A DNA stretch of 64,000 bases from Hyphomicrobiales bacterium (GCA_027489955.1 JAIXYZ010000013.1:1240001-1304000), one strand, 5' to 3'. Shown: positions 55,240 through 63,485, counted from the first letter of the stretch. Made by a program: numbers and translations. The notes: generated from the letters alone by a model not told the origin.

Positions 55240-56034
55240 TTGTTCTTCTATCTCTCCAAGATCCTCTGGATCGTCGCGGCGCCGACGAACCTGCTCCTGC
55301 TGGCGGCAGCGGCCGGCCTTGCGGCCGCTGCGCTCACGCGTTTCAGGCGCGCCGGCCTGTGGCTGGCCGGCATCGCCGTCGCCGGGCTTCTTATCCTCGG
55401 CGCCTCGCCCGCTGCGACGCTGCTGGTGCGCCCGCTGGAAGACCGCTTCCCCCAGATCGCCGCCGACGATCCCCGCCCCGTCGACGGGATCGTCGTGCTG
55501 GGCGGCGCCATCGGCTTCGGGCGTGGGCAGGTGGCGTTCAACGAGGCCGCCTCGCGCATGACCGAGGCGCTTGCCCTCGCCCGCCGGCATTCGCAGGCCC
55601 GCATTGTCTTCACCGGAGGGCATGCGGAGATCGTGCGCACCGACGACCTCTCGGAGGCCGACGCGGCGCGGGTGTTCTTCCGCAATGCCGGGATCGACGA
55701 CGCGAGACTGACCTTCGAGGGCCAGTCCCGCAACACGCGGGAGAATGCCGTGTTCACGGCCCGCATGGTCGTGCCGAAGTCAGGCGAGCGCTGGCTCCTG
55801 GTGACGTCCGCCTACCACATGCCGCGCGCCATCGGCTGCTTCCGGGCGGCGGGTTTCCGGGCGGAGGCCTATCCTGTCGACTATCGCAGCGAGGGGACGG
55901 CCGCCGACTACCGCACGATCTCCCGCTCTTTCGCCGACGGGCTGCGGCTGGCGGATCTTGCGACGAAGGAATGGATCGGGCTCGTCGCCTACCGCATGGC
56001 GGGCTACATCCCCGACGTGCTGCCGGGCCCCTGA
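55240..56034 (+). CDS. YdcF/ElyC/SanA family membrane protein (DUF218)
   Basis: A 264-residue protein with two N-terminal transmembrane helices (about 1-60) and a periplasmic-type DUF218 domain (about 80-235): DGIVVLGGAIGFGRGQVAFN, IVFTGGHAEIVRTDDLSEAD, EGQSRNTRENAVFTARMV and LVTSAYHMPRAIGCFRAAGF. ElyC-type homologues act in envelope biogenesis. A TTG at 55240 is the start, after GGAGG. The 3' end overlaps the convergent DUF3253 gene by 31 bp. Confidence 0.91.
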   Translation: MFFYLSKILWIVAAPTNLLLLAAAAGLAAAALTRFRRAGLWLAGIAVAGLLILGASPAATLLVRPLEDRFPQIAADDPRPVDGIVVLGGAIGFGRGQVAFNEAASRMTEALALARRHSQARIVFTGGHAEIVRTDDLSEADAARVFFRNAGIDDARLTFEGQSRNTRENAVFTARMVVPKSGERWLLVTSAYHMPRAIGCFRAAGFRAEAYPVDYRSEGTAADYRTISRSFADGLRLADLATKEWIGLVAYRMAGYIPDVLPGP

Positions 56035-56300
56035 TCGCCGCCTTCAGGCAGGCGGATGCGGTAGACGCCGCGGAAGTCGTCGGGATCGACGGGTCTTCCC
56101 TTGCGGGTAATGACCACCCTGCCCTCCTTCATCAGCGCCACCGCCACCTTGCGGATCGGCGTCATCAACGGACCCCAGCCATCGGGATGCGGTCCGCCGA
56201 TGGCGCGGGCAACCTCCGACGGGCAGATGGTCTTGCCCGCGCCGCGCGCCGCCGCGAGCGCCAGCATCTCCGCCTCGATCCGCTCCCGGTCGCCGCTCAT
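56004..56300 (-). CDS. DUF3253 family protein
   Basis: A 98-residue protein with a winged-helix-like fold. It shows EAEMLALAAARGAGKTICPS, EVARAIGGPHPDGWGPLMTP and GRVVITRKGRPVDPDDFRGV, all characteristic of DUF3253. A nucleic-acid-binding role is suggested by the wHTH pattern but unproven. Its ATG overlaps the DUF599 stop (ATGA), and its 3' end overlaps the YdcF gene. Confidence 0.9.
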   Translation of the reverse strand: MSGDRERIEAEMLALAAARGAGKTICPSEVARAIGGPHPDGWGPLMTPIRKVAVALMKEGRVVITRKGRPVDPDDFRGVYRIRLPEGGDQGPGSTSGM

Positions 56301-56986
56301 GGGGGGCCTCCGCCGGCAACCGCCTTCCAGGCGTCGGACGCAAATTGCCGCCGCCACATCGATAGGAGGACGGCGGCGGTTGCGCCCATCATCACATATG
56401 GCCCCACGAACCAGCCCAGATAGGCGAGCGCGAAGAAGAAGGCCCGCTGGCCGCGGTTGAAGTGCCGGCCGGCGGCGGTCAGCATGGCGCCGGCGCGCTC
56501 CGCGGCCTTCTCGCCGCCCTGGTCGCGCCGGTACGGCATGGGCGTCGCGCCCACCAGGATCGCCGCATAATTGAAGATCCGGTACGACCAGGCGAACTTG
56601 AAGAAGGCGTAGACGAAGATCACGGCGAGGCCGATCACCTTGGCCTCCCAGGCCGGGCGCGTGGTCTGGATGCCGAACGGCAGGTCGGAGAACACCTGCA
56701 CCACCGTGTCCGCAGCCTGCAGCAGCGCCAGCGATCCGCCGACCGCGATCAGCGAGGTCGAGGCGAAGAAGGCCGTGCCGTTCTGCAGGCTCGCCATGAG
56801 CGTCGTGTCGATCATGCGGGCGTCCCGGCCCAGCATCTCGCGCATCCACGCGACGCGATGGCGGTTCATGATGCTGTTCAGGCTGTTGGCGCTCGCGGGC
56901 GAGACCTCGACCGCCAGGTGATAGCCGCACCAGGCGACGCCGAAAAAGGCGAGCGCGATATAGTCGGCGGTGGAAAACAGCGTCAT
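56297..56986 (-). CDS. DUF599 family membrane protein
   Basis: A 229-residue membrane protein with about four transmembrane segments. Blocks MNRHRVAWMREMLGRDARMI, NGTAFFASTSLIAVGGSLAL, KFAWSYRIFNYAAILVGATP and FNRGQRAFFFALAYLGWFVG are the DUF599 hallmarks. No function is assigned to the family. The ATG at 56986 is the family start. First gene of a coupled pair with DUF3253. Confidence 0.9.
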   Translation of the reverse strand: MTLFSTADYIALAFFGVAWCGYHLAVEVSPASANSLNSIMNRHRVAWMREMLGRDARMIDTTLMASLQNGTAFFASTSLIAVGGSLALLQAADTVVQVFSDLPFGIQTTRPAWEAKVIGLAVIFVYAFFKFAWSYRIFNYAAILVGATPMPYRRDQGGEKAAERAGAMLTAAGRHFNRGQRAFFFALAYLGWFVGPYVMMGATAAVLLSMWRRQFASDAWKAVAGGGPP

Positions 56987-57111
56987 GGGCGGCAATCTCC
57001 GTCGCCGCGAGATTCGGCGCAAGCGGCGTTCGCCACGGCCGCACGCCTCAGCGATTGACGGCGCCGCACGCCCGCTGCCACCGTCATCCATCGCTGCGCA
57101 AGGAGAGGACC

Positions 57112-57528
57112 ATGCCCCAGACGATCCATCGCGGCTACAAGGCCCTGATCGCCGAGGCCGAAGCCGTCATCGAGACGATTGAGGCGGCCGACGCGGTCGG
57201 CCTCGCCGGGCGCGACGACGTCGTCCTGGTGGACATCCGCGATCCGCGGGAACTGGAGCGCGAGGGGCGCATCCCGGGCGCATTCCACTGCCCGCGCGGC
57301 ATGCTGGAATTCTGGATCGATCCCGAAAGCCCCTATCACAAGCCGGTCTTCGGCGAGGACAAGCGCTTCGTGTTCGTTTGCGCGGGGGGCTGGCGCTCGG
57401 CCTTGGCGGCGCGCACGGCGCAGGAGATGGGCCTGAAGCCGGTGGCCCACGTGGCCGGCGGCTTCGGTGCCTGGAAGGCGTCCGGCGGCCCCGTGGAGAC
57501 CGGGCCGAGGGAGCGAAAGCCGGAATGA
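57112..57528 (+). CDS. Rhodanese-like domain protein
   Basis: A 138-residue single-domain sulfurtransferase. Catalytic Cys is in the loop FVCAGGWRSALAA (CAGGWR, about residue 95), and the start of the domain is VVLVDIRDPRELEREGRIPG. A classic six-residue active-site loop, so it could handle persulfide or thiosulfate sulfur. Start ATG at 57112 follows AGGAGAGGAC. Monocistronic. Confidence 0.92.
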   Translation: MPQTIHRGYKALIAEAEAVIETIEAADAVGLAGRDDVVLVDIRDPRELEREGRIPGAFHCPRGMLEFWIDPESPYHKPVFGEDKRFVFVCAGGWRSALAARTAQEMGLKPVAHVAGGFGAWKASGGPVETGPRERKPE

Positions 57529-57541
57529 GCGGCGCGGCCCG

Positions 57542-57871
57542 TCAGGGCACGCGCGTCTCGAGGATGGCGAAGGGTGCACGGCCGGGGTCGCTGTCCGGAC
57601 CCAGATCCTCGATCGTGACCTGGTCGACGACCGCGAAGCGCGGCCCCTCGCGCAGCATGGCAACAAGAGCGTCGATCGCCGCGCCGGCACCCGCCAGGAT
57701 CGCTTCCACCTGCCCGTCGGGCAGGTTCCTCACCCAGCCGCCGATGCCGCGGTCGTCCGCGTTCTGCCTCACGAAATCGCGGTAGCCGACACCCTGGACA
57801 CGGCCAGATACCGTGACCTTCACGATCCTGTCGGCTGCGGCGCGACGCGCTGGTGATACCGGTTGGTCCAA
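57542..57871 (-). CDS. acyP: Acylphosphatase
   Basis: Hydrolyses acyl phosphates. The domain shows VSGRVQGVGYRDFVRQNAD (the catalytic Arg lies in GYRDF), IGGWVRNLPDGQVEAILAGA (the Asn), and a length of 109 residues including a 17-residue non-conserved N-terminus. TTG at 57871 after GGAGG fits; an internal GTG near 57817 would give a minimal 90-residue enzyme. It is followed by nothing on its strand; the GGCT-like gene lies 17 bp upstream, so the two are likely cotranscribed. Confidence 0.88.
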   Translation of the reverse strand: MDQPVSPARRAAADRIVKVTVSGRVQGVGYRDFVRQNADDRGIGGWVRNLPDGQVEAILAGAGAAIDALVAMLREGPRFAVVDQVTIEDLGPDSDPGRAPFAILETRVP

Positions 57872-57888
57872 GACCGTCCCTCCGCCTG

Positions 57889-58332
57889 TTAGCGCCGGGG
57901 CCTGGCCCTCGTCTCCGAGGACCAGCGGGCCATGTCCTGCAGGTAGTCGGCAGGCAGGTCCCAGGCCGCGGCGGCTGCGAGCACGCCCTCCAGATAACCG
58001 GGACGGGGCACGCCTTGTTCCCCGTTCCGCGAGACGTAAACAAGGGCGCGGCGCGGACCGTCCGCGGCGATGACCGGCTGGTTGATCTTCGCGTACAGGC
58101 CGCGATGGACCTCCTCGTACCGGTCGAGCGCGGGAATGTCCGAAAGTGCGAGCTCCCACAGGACCCCGTGGACCGTGCGCCGCGGATCGCGCAGGACGGA
58201 GGCGAACCCGTCGGCGGTGATGACGAAGCGGTGGCGCGCAAGCCGCGCCGGACCGAGCACGCGCGATTGCGGACAGCGCTTGGCCATCGCGTCGCGGTCC
58301 ATGTTGGCGCCGTAGGCGAAATAGAGCGGCAT
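57889..58332 (-). CDS. Gamma-glutamylcyclotransferase-like (AIG2/GGCT) protein
   Basis: A 147-residue protein with the GGCT barrel. YFAYGANMDRDAMAKRCPQS is the substrate-binding YGAN motif, followed by VHGVLWELALSDIPALDRYE, where the Glu of RYEEVHRGLY would be the general base. Likely acts on gamma-glutamyl amines or peptides; actual substrate unknown. Its stop is 17 bp before the acylphosphatase start. Confidence 0.88.
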   Translation of the reverse strand: MPLYFAYGANMDRDAMAKRCPQSRVLGPARLARHRFVITADGFASVLRDPRRTVHGVLWELALSDIPALDRYEEVHRGLYAKINQPVIAADGPRRALVYVSRNGEQGVPRPGYLEGVLAAAAAWDLPADYLQDMARWSSETRARPRR

Positions 58333-58353
58333 CGCAGCGTCGAAGGCGACGGC

Positions 58354-58893
58354 TCAGGCGGCCGCGCCGTCCCGGCGGGCGGCAACGCGCACCGGCACGG
58401 GGGCGGCGTGGCCGTGGCCTTCCGACAGGCCGAACGCACCGGGGGCCGGACCGTAGCTGTTGGCAGTGGCCGAACCGCGCGCGAAGGAGAGCCAGCCGCC
58501 GACGACGATGAGCGGCAGGCCGATCATCGCGGCGAGCGCCAGGTGCAGCGGCCCGCCCGTCTCGAGCATGGCCAGCGTCGCGCCGCCCATGGCGAAAGCC
58601 GCGGCCCCGACGATCAGCGAGGCGACGACGCTCCAGATGAACAGGAGCGGCAGCACCGCGAAGACGAGCCAGCCGCTCATCCCCAGATCGTGGAGACGGC
58701 GCTGGCACGGCACCGCGCAGAGCCAGAGCGCCACGGCGGCGAAGGCCAGGCTGCCGGTTCCGCCGGACGGCGCGAACAGCATGGTCGCCTGCGCGAACAT
58801 GCCGCCGACCGTCATCGTGATGAGGAAGCCCCGCCGGTCGGCCCGGCCACGCGGGTCGATCACGGCCTTCAGGATCGTGACGGCTGGCATCAT
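58354..58893 (-). CDS. DUF805 family membrane protein
   Basis: A 179-residue inner-membrane protein with four helices. It has the DUF805 signature CQRRLHDLGMSGWLVFAV (RLHDxGxSGW) and the closing GSATANSYGPAPG. The C-terminal 20 residues are basic and disordered. The function of DUF805 proteins is unknown. A 21-bp gap separates it from the GGCT-like gene on the same strand. Confidence 0.88.
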   Translation of the reverse strand: MMPAVTILKAVIDPRGRADRRGFLITMTVGGMFAQATMLFAPSGGTGSLAFAAVALWLCAVPCQRRLHDLGMSGWLVFAVLPLLFIWSVVASLIVGAAAFAMGGATLAMLETGGPLHLALAAMIGLPLIVVGGWLSFARGSATANSYGPAPGAFGLSEGHGHAAPVPVRVAARRDGAAA

Positions 58894-58971
58894 GGCGTCA
58901 GAACTCCACGCGACGCGGCGGCTCGACCTTCAGGTTAGGCTCCGCTTCGTTACGGAAGCGTTCGCAGGCGC

Positions 58972-59406
58972 TCAGGCCATCCGCGCCACGACGGAGGCAT
59001 AGGCCGGCTCGGCGGCCGGGCCGGCGCGCAGGACGAAGCTCGCCAGCGAAGAGTCGGCATGCTCGGCCTCGCGCACGACTTCCAGCGCCAGCCGGACGCC
59101 GTTCGCCGTCGGGCCGCCGCCGGCCCTGATGGACGACAGCAGCCAGTGGGCGGCCTCGCCGCCGACATGCCCGGTGGGCCGCGTGCCCCAGACGACGAAG
59201 TCGACGACCGAGGCGATGAGATAATCGGCCCAGAGGGAGGACTGCGTCGCCACCGCGCGATCCAGCGCGATCAGCACGTCCGCATCTTCCTGGCTGAGCA
59301 GACCGTGCGGAAGGATATCGCGCTGAAGCAGACGAACGTCGTCGTCCGAGATGCGGCGGCTTTCCAGTACACGGTCGATGAAAGACTGCAGCGAATTCTT
59401 GATCAT
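58972..59406 (-). CDS. Hypothetical protein, 144 residues
   Basis: I recognise no family. The start is MIKNSLQSFIDRVLESRRIS; the protein is all-alpha and acidic, with two modest repeats of the SxEDADVL/SDDDVRLL kind (about residues 20-50) and a central VVDFVVWGTRPTGHVGGEAA. Soluble, no signal peptide. It resembles short conserved alphaproteobacterial proteins of unknown role. Two TTAAC words and a GAATC lie in the gap upstream. Confidence 0.7.
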   Translation of the reverse strand: MIKNSLQSFIDRVLESRRISDDDVRLLQRDILPHGLLSQEDADVLIALDRAVATQSSLWADYLIASVVDFVVWGTRPTGHVGGEAAHWLLSSIRAGGGPTANGVRLALEVVREAEHADSSLASFVLRAGPAAEPAYASVVARMA

Positions 59407-59709
59407 GATTTGACGCCTCCCCGCTTCTGTTCTCGAGCGGTGTTGTGTCCCTGTCTGGCGATGACTTTGCAGCGCCCGGGTCTAACGGCGGTTAACGCGC
59501 AAATATGAATCGGCGTTGAGGTTAAACGCCTGTGATGGCCGATGGTTACTGATCCGTGCCATCCGGCAGCGATGCGACCCTTGCCGCGCCGCACCGAAGG
59601 GGGGATGCGCAGCGCCCGACGCTTGCAGATTCGCAAATGCGGGACCGCCCGCGGGCAAGGGACTTTTCCGCCACGCACACTACATTGCGATCAACAGAAG
59701 GAGGCTTCC
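59407..59709. other. Divergent intergenic region, hypothetical gene / VOC dioxygenase
   Basis: 303 bp. Holds TTAAC (about 59491) and TTAAAC (about 59522), one GAATC site, and a strong ribosome site GAAGGAGG for the VOC gene at about 59698. No hairpin or operator convincing enough to name, and no coding sequence. Confidence 0.6.
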
Positions 59710-60630
59710 ATGCCCGTTAGCCAGGGACTTCATCACGTCACGGCGATGGCCGCCGATCCCCGCCGCAACGTCGCGTTCTACACGCGCACGCTCGGCCTGC
59801 GGCTGGTCAAGAAGACCGTCAACTTCGACGACCCGTCCGTCTATCACCTTTATTACGGCGACGAGACGGGCACGGCCGGATCGATCCTGACCTTCTTCCC
59901 CTGGCCCCACGCCGCCCGCGGCATCAAGGGCTCGGGCGAACCGGTGGAAACCGCGTTCCTCGTGCCTGCAGGTGCGCTCGACGCCTGGGAGCGCCGGCTG
60001 GCGGATCTCGGCATCGAGGCGCGGCGAGAGCAGCGCTTCGGCCAGGCACGGCTCGTCTTCGCCGATCCCGACGACATGCGCCTTGCTCTCGTCGAGGCTG
60101 GCGACCTGTCGGACAGCCCCGGCTGGGCGGCCGACGGGATCGACGCGGAAATCGCCATCCGCCGCATCGGCGGGGTAACGCTCGCGGTTTCCGACATGGC
60201 GGGCACCGCGCGCGTCCTCACCGACGTATTCGGCTACAGCGAGGCCGGCTCGGAGGGCGACATGAAGCGCTTCGTCTCGGTGTCCGGCTCCGACGCGATC
60301 GACCTGCGGCCATCGCCGCCGGTCCGCGGCCGGATGGGCGCGGGCAGCGTGCATCACGTCGCCTTCCGCGCCGCCACCGACGGCGAGCAGGCCGCCATGG
60401 CGCAAAGCCTGGTGGCCGGGCGCATCGGCGTCACGGAGCAGAAGGACCGGAACTACTTCCGCTCCGTCTATTTCCGCGAGCCGAGCGGCGTCCTGTTCGA
60501 GATCGCCACCGACGAGCCGGGCTTTGCCGTCGACGAGGCGGTGGAGGAGCTCGGTACGGCGCTGAAGCTGCCCGCGCAGTACGAGGCGCAGCGCAGCCGG
60601 ATCGAGGCGGTTCTTCCGCCGCTGGCCTAG
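59710..60630 (+). CDS. Ring-cleaving dioxygenase of the VOC superfamily (glyoxalase/bleomycin-resistance fold)
   Basis: A 306-residue protein of two tandem VOC modules. Module 1 (about 6-130): GLHHVTAMAADPRRNVAFYT and VYHLYYGDETGTAGSILTFF, with metal ligands His and Glu expected. Module 2 (about 150-290): VSVSGSDAIDLRPSP, GSVHHVAFRAATDGEQAA and SVYFREPSGVLFEIATDEPG (Glu ligand). It is like the YkcA/LinE-type family often called ring-cleaving dioxygenase; whether it acts on a ring is unknown. The stop overlaps the convergent ATP12 gene by 4 bp. Confidence 0.9.
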   Translation: MPVSQGLHHVTAMAADPRRNVAFYTRTLGLRLVKKTVNFDDPSVYHLYYGDETGTAGSILTFFPWPHAARGIKGSGEPVETAFLVPAGALDAWERRLADLGIEARREQRFGQARLVFADPDDMRLALVEAGDLSDSPGWAADGIDAEIAIRRIGGVTLAVSDMAGTARVLTDVFGYSEAGSEGDMKRFVSVSGSDAIDLRPSPPVRGRMGAGSVHHVAFRAATDGEQAAMAQSLVAGRIGVTEQKDRNYFRSVYFREPSGVLFEIATDEPGFAVDEAVEELGTALKLPAQYEAQRSRIEAVLPPLA

Positions 60631-61382
60631 CCGGCGTCGGCCCGGACCAGCGCGACGATGCGGGCGGCGGCGGCGAATTCCTCGCCCCGCCGCCTGCGAC
60701 GCACCATCGCCTCGTCGTCCTCGCCCCACACGGCCTCTTGGTGCGCCTCGTCCAGGTGAGCGAGTCGCCAGGCCTCGGCCGCGTCGAGGCGGCCCAGCGC
60801 CGTCGCCAGCGCCAGGATCGCCGAGCCCGACAGCGTCGTCATCGCGTGCAGCGCGCCCAAGGCAACGGGATCGTCGAACCCGGCGACTGCGGCGCGGACC
60901 GCCGACAGGGCCCGCTCAGGCTGGGCCGCGAAGGCGATGCCCTGGGAGAGGATCAGCATCGCGCCCAGTTCGTCCCGCGCCCAGGCGAGGATCGGGTCCC
61001 AGCCCTGCGCCTGCGCGGCGACAAGCGCCTCCGGCTCCCCGGCGCGGTAGCACAGCAGGTCGGAGCCCGCATATTTGACGATGTCCTGCGCCACGGGCGC
61101 GGGATCGTCCGCGATGCCGTCCAGGGCGGCATTGACGATCCGCGTCATGGGCATGGTCGCCGGATCGATGCGCTCGCCCTGCCCGGCCCATTCGGCGGCC
61201 AGGGCCTCGGCGAGGCTGCGCTGGGCGACGGCGAGCGGGCGCCGCGCCGGCGTGCGGGTATTCCGGCCGTCGAGCACGACCGCGAACGCGCCCTCGCGCT
61301 CGGCTATGCCGGCCTCGCGATAGAAGCGGCGGGGCAATTCGGGCCGCGCAAACGGGCCGGCGGGCGGATCGGCTTCGGTCAT
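60627..61382 (-). CDS. ATP12-family chaperone (F1-ATPase assembly)
   Basis: A 251-residue chaperone homologous to yeast Atp12, which assists the alpha subunit during F1 assembly. Visible blocks are LPRRFYREAGIAEREGAFAV, LDGRNTRTPARRPLAVAQRS, EWAGQGERIDPATMPMTRIV and ATALGRLDAAEAWRLAHLDE. Restricted to alphaproteobacteria and mitochondria. It follows the HAD gene by 9 bp in the crcB-rluC-HAD-ATP12 operon. Confidence 0.93.
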   Translation of the reverse strand: MTEADPPAGPFARPELPRRFYREAGIAEREGAFAVVLDGRNTRTPARRPLAVAQRSLAEALAAEWAGQGERIDPATMPMTRIVNAALDGIADDPAPVAQDIVKYAGSDLLCYRAGEPEALVAAQAQGWDPILAWARDELGAMLILSQGIAFAAQPERALSAVRAAVAGFDDPVALGALHAMTTLSGSAILALATALGRLDAAEAWRLAHLDEAHQEAVWGEDDEAMVRRRRRGEEFAAAARIVALVRADAG

Positions 61383-61391
61383 GGCGCTTAC

Positions 61392-62063
61392 CTAGGCCGT
61401 GCCGGCATCGGAGGCCAGCGCGTCGATATGGTCGCTGAGATGCTCCATGGCGATGAGCACGCGCTCCGCTCCGGCGGCCGCAAGGTCCGCCGGGTCGTGG
61501 TTGCCCCAGGCGACGCCGACGGGCCGGCAGCCGGCCCTCACCGCCATCTCCATGTCGAACGTGGTGTCGCCGACCATGTAGGTCTGCCCGGGGCCGATCC
61601 CCGCCTCGTCCATGGCGCGCAGGAGCATGCCCGGATGCGGCTTGGACGGGGCGTCGTCCGCCGTCTGCATCGTGACGAACAGCCCGTCCCAGCCATGCTT
61701 CTCGACGAGATGCGTGACGCCGTTGCGCGTCTTGCCCGTCGCGATGCCGAGCCGCACATCGTCCCGCGCGGCGAGCGCGGCCACTGTCTCCGCGGCGCCG
61801 GGGAAAAGCGGCTCGTCGTGGACGGCGCCGATCCTCAGGTCGCGGAAGACGCGCTTGTAGTCCGCGCAAAGCGCGTCGATGGGTGCGTCCTCGCCCACGA
61901 GCACGCGGAAGGCCTGGGGCAGCGACAGCCCGACGATGGACAGGCTGCGCCGCTCGTCCGGCGCGGGGATGCCGTGCAGCCGGAACGTCTCGCGCTGCGC
62001 GGCGAGGATCATGGCCTTGCTGTCCACCAGCGTGCCGTCGATGTCGAAGACGATCAGCTTCAA
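61392..62063 (-). CDS. HAD-superfamily hydrolase (phosphoglycolate-phosphatase-like)
   Basis: A 223-residue HAD-IA phosphatase. Motif I is FDIDGTLVDSK, motif II GIATGKTRNGVTHLVE, motif III in KPHPGM and motif IV VGDTTFDMEMAVRAG. The start is a TTG at 62063 (TTGAAGCTGATCG), overlapped by the stop of a 30-codon leader frame in a TTGA junction. Likely hydrolyses a small phosphomonoester such as phosphoglycolate. Third gene of the crcB-rluC-HAD-ATP12 operon. Confidence 0.92.
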   Translation of the reverse strand: MKLIVFDIDGTLVDSKAMILAAQRETFRLHGIPAPDERRSLSIVGLSLPQAFRVLVGEDAPIDALCADYKRVFRDLRIGAVHDEPLFPGAAETVAALAARDDVRLGIATGKTRNGVTHLVEKHGWDGLFVTMQTADDAPSKPHPGMLLRAMDEAGIGPGQTYMVGDTTFDMEMAVRAGCRPVGVAWGNHDPADLAAAGAERVLIAMEHLSDHIDALASDAGTA

Positions 62064-62152
62064 GGACTTACGCTTCTTTCCTGAATCAGTCCGGGAGGCA
62101 CTTGAATCGATTTGGCAGCGGCTTGAATCGGTTCCTCACGGACCTGAATCAT
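62060..62152 (-). CDS. 30-residue leader/coupling ORF between rluC and the HAD gene
   Basis: ATG at 62152-62150 lies 4 bp beyond the rluC stop; the TGA at 62062-62060 overlaps the TTG start of the HAD gene. The 30-residue product has isoleucine-glutamine at residues 2-3, 9-10, 16-17 and 23-24, a perfect seven-residue period created by the 21-bp repeat. Codon bias and size argue that translation may serve coupling rather than a stable protein. No SD is strong. Real translation is unproven. Confidence 0.4.
   Translation of the reverse strand: MIQVREEPIQAAAKSIQVPPGLIQERSVSP
62082..62150. repeat. Array of four TGAATC words with exact 21-bp spacing (CcrM GANTC sites)
   Basis: TGAATC at 62082, 62103, 62124 and 62145; each contains GAATC, the target of the CcrM DNA adenine methyltransferase used by alphaproteobacteria for cell-cycle control. 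The bases between are not conserved except for a CY just before each word. 21 bp is two helical turns, so all sites lie on one face of the DNA. Located in the rluC-HAD gap. Confidence 0.75.
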
Positions 62153-62156
62153 CGTC

Positions 62157-63485
62157 TCAGGCGTCAGGCGCCTCGATGATCGGATCGTACTGGTCCGCCT
62201 CGAGGCCGAGCAGGTTCCAGCTCTGGCGCATATGCGGCGGCAGCGGCGAGGTCACGTCCACCGGCTGGCCGGTGCGCGGATGCGGGAAGACGATCCGCCG
62301 CGCCAGGAGGTGCAGGCGGTTCTGGATGCCGCCGGGCAGCTCCCAGTTCTCGACGTTGAAATATTTCGGGTCGCCCACGATCGGGTGGCCGATATGCGCC
62401 GTATGGGCGCGTAGCTGGTGCGTCCGCCCCGTCACCGGTTTCAGCGACAGCCAGGCGAGCTTCTGCGCCGCGATGTCCACCACTGCGTAATAGGTCAGCG
62501 CGTGGGTCGCGCCCTCGTCGCCATGGGCAGCGACCGCCATGCGGGCGTCCCCGTCCTCCACCGTCTCCTTCGCGAGATAGGTGGAGATGCGGCCCTGCTT
62601 CACGCGCGGCACGCCCGCCACCAGCGCCCAGTAGATCTTGCGCGTGGAACGCGAGCGGAAGCTCTTGGCGAGCGCGGCGGCCGCAAAGCGCGTCTTGGCG
62701 ATGACGAGGCAGCCTGCCGTGTCCTTGTCGAGACGGTGCACCAGGCGCGGCTTCTGCCCCTCCTTGTCCCGCAGCGCCTCGAGGAGCCCGTCGACGTGCC
62801 GGGTCGTGCCCGAACCACCCTGCACGGCCAGCCCCATGGGCTTGTTGAGGACGAGGACGTCCTTGTCCTCGTAGATCGTGATGGAGCGCAGGAACGCGGC
62901 ATCGGTCTCGTCGCGCTGGACGCTGCGGGGCCGGCTCGCCTCCGCCTCGAGCTTCAGCGGCGGGATGCGCACGCTCTGGCCTGCCTTCAGCCGGTCGTTG
63001 GGCTTCACGCGCTTGCCGTCGACGCGCAGCTCTCCCTTCCGGACGATCCGCTGGATATGGCTGAAGGACAGCTGCGGGAAACGGGATTCCAGGAAACGGT
63101 CGACGCGCATGTCGGCATCGTCCGCCTCGACCGGCAGGGTCTGCACGCCGGTGGCGAGCGCCTCCCCGGTCCCGGCCTTCACCTCGCGGCGCGTCGCCGG
63201 TTTGGCGGTGGTGGCTGGCGGCTTGGAGGCCGCCGCTGGCCTGGAGGCGGCCGGCGCCCGGGCGGGCGCGGATGCGGGCGATCGCGACGCCTTCGGACCC
63301 GCGGGCTTGCCCCGCTCCGGCCTGGCCCTGTCGGATGCGGGCCGCTCGTCCCGTGCACGAGCGGGCCTGCGCTCATCCGCGCTGTTCGAGGGCCTGCCCG
63401 GCCGGGCGGTCCGCGGCGGGCCGACACGGCGCTCGTCGGGACGGCGCGGTCCGCTTCCGCCCCTGGGTCCACGCGGCGTCTTCAT
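62157..63485 (-). CDS. rluC: Pseudouridine synthase, RluC/RluD type, with basic N-terminal extension
   Basis: Isomerises uridines in 23S rRNA. The product is 442 residues. The first 115 or so are Arg/Pro/Ala-rich and disordered (MKTPRGPRGGSGPRRPDERR onward). An S4 domain follows (about 130-190, MRVDRFLESRFPQLSFSHIQ) and then the catalytic domain with LVHRLDKDTAGCLVIAKT (catalytic Asp in HRLDKDT) and GRTHQLRAHTAHIGHPI. The RluC subgroup is inferred from the S4 domain and context. ATGA overlap with crcB upstream. Confidence 0.9.
   Translation of the reverse strand: MKTPRGPRGGSGPRRPDERRVGPPRTARPGRPSNSADERRPARARDERPASDRARPERGKPAGPKASRSPASAPARAPAASRPAAASKPPATTAKPATRREVKAGTGEALATGVQTLPVEADDADMRVDRFLESRFPQLSFSHIQRIVRKGELRVDGKRVKPNDRLKAGQSVRIPPLKLEAEASRPRSVQRDETDAAFLRSITIYEDKDVLVLNKPMGLAVQGGSGTTRHVDGLLEALRDKEGQKPRLVHRLDKDTAGCLVIAKTRFAAAALAKSFRSRSTRKIYWALVAGVPRVKQGRISTYLAKETVEDGDARMAVAAHGDEGATHALTYYAVVDIAAQKLAWLSLKPVTGRTHQLRAHTAHIGHPIVGDPKYFNVENWELPGGIQNRLHLLARRIVFPHPRTGQPVDVTSPLPPHMRQSWNLLGLEADQYDPIIEAPDA

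Noticed and set aside
59628-59645. TTGC-N6-GCAA dyad upstream of the VOC gene
   Set aside because: Only 4-bp arms; expected by chance in a region this long.
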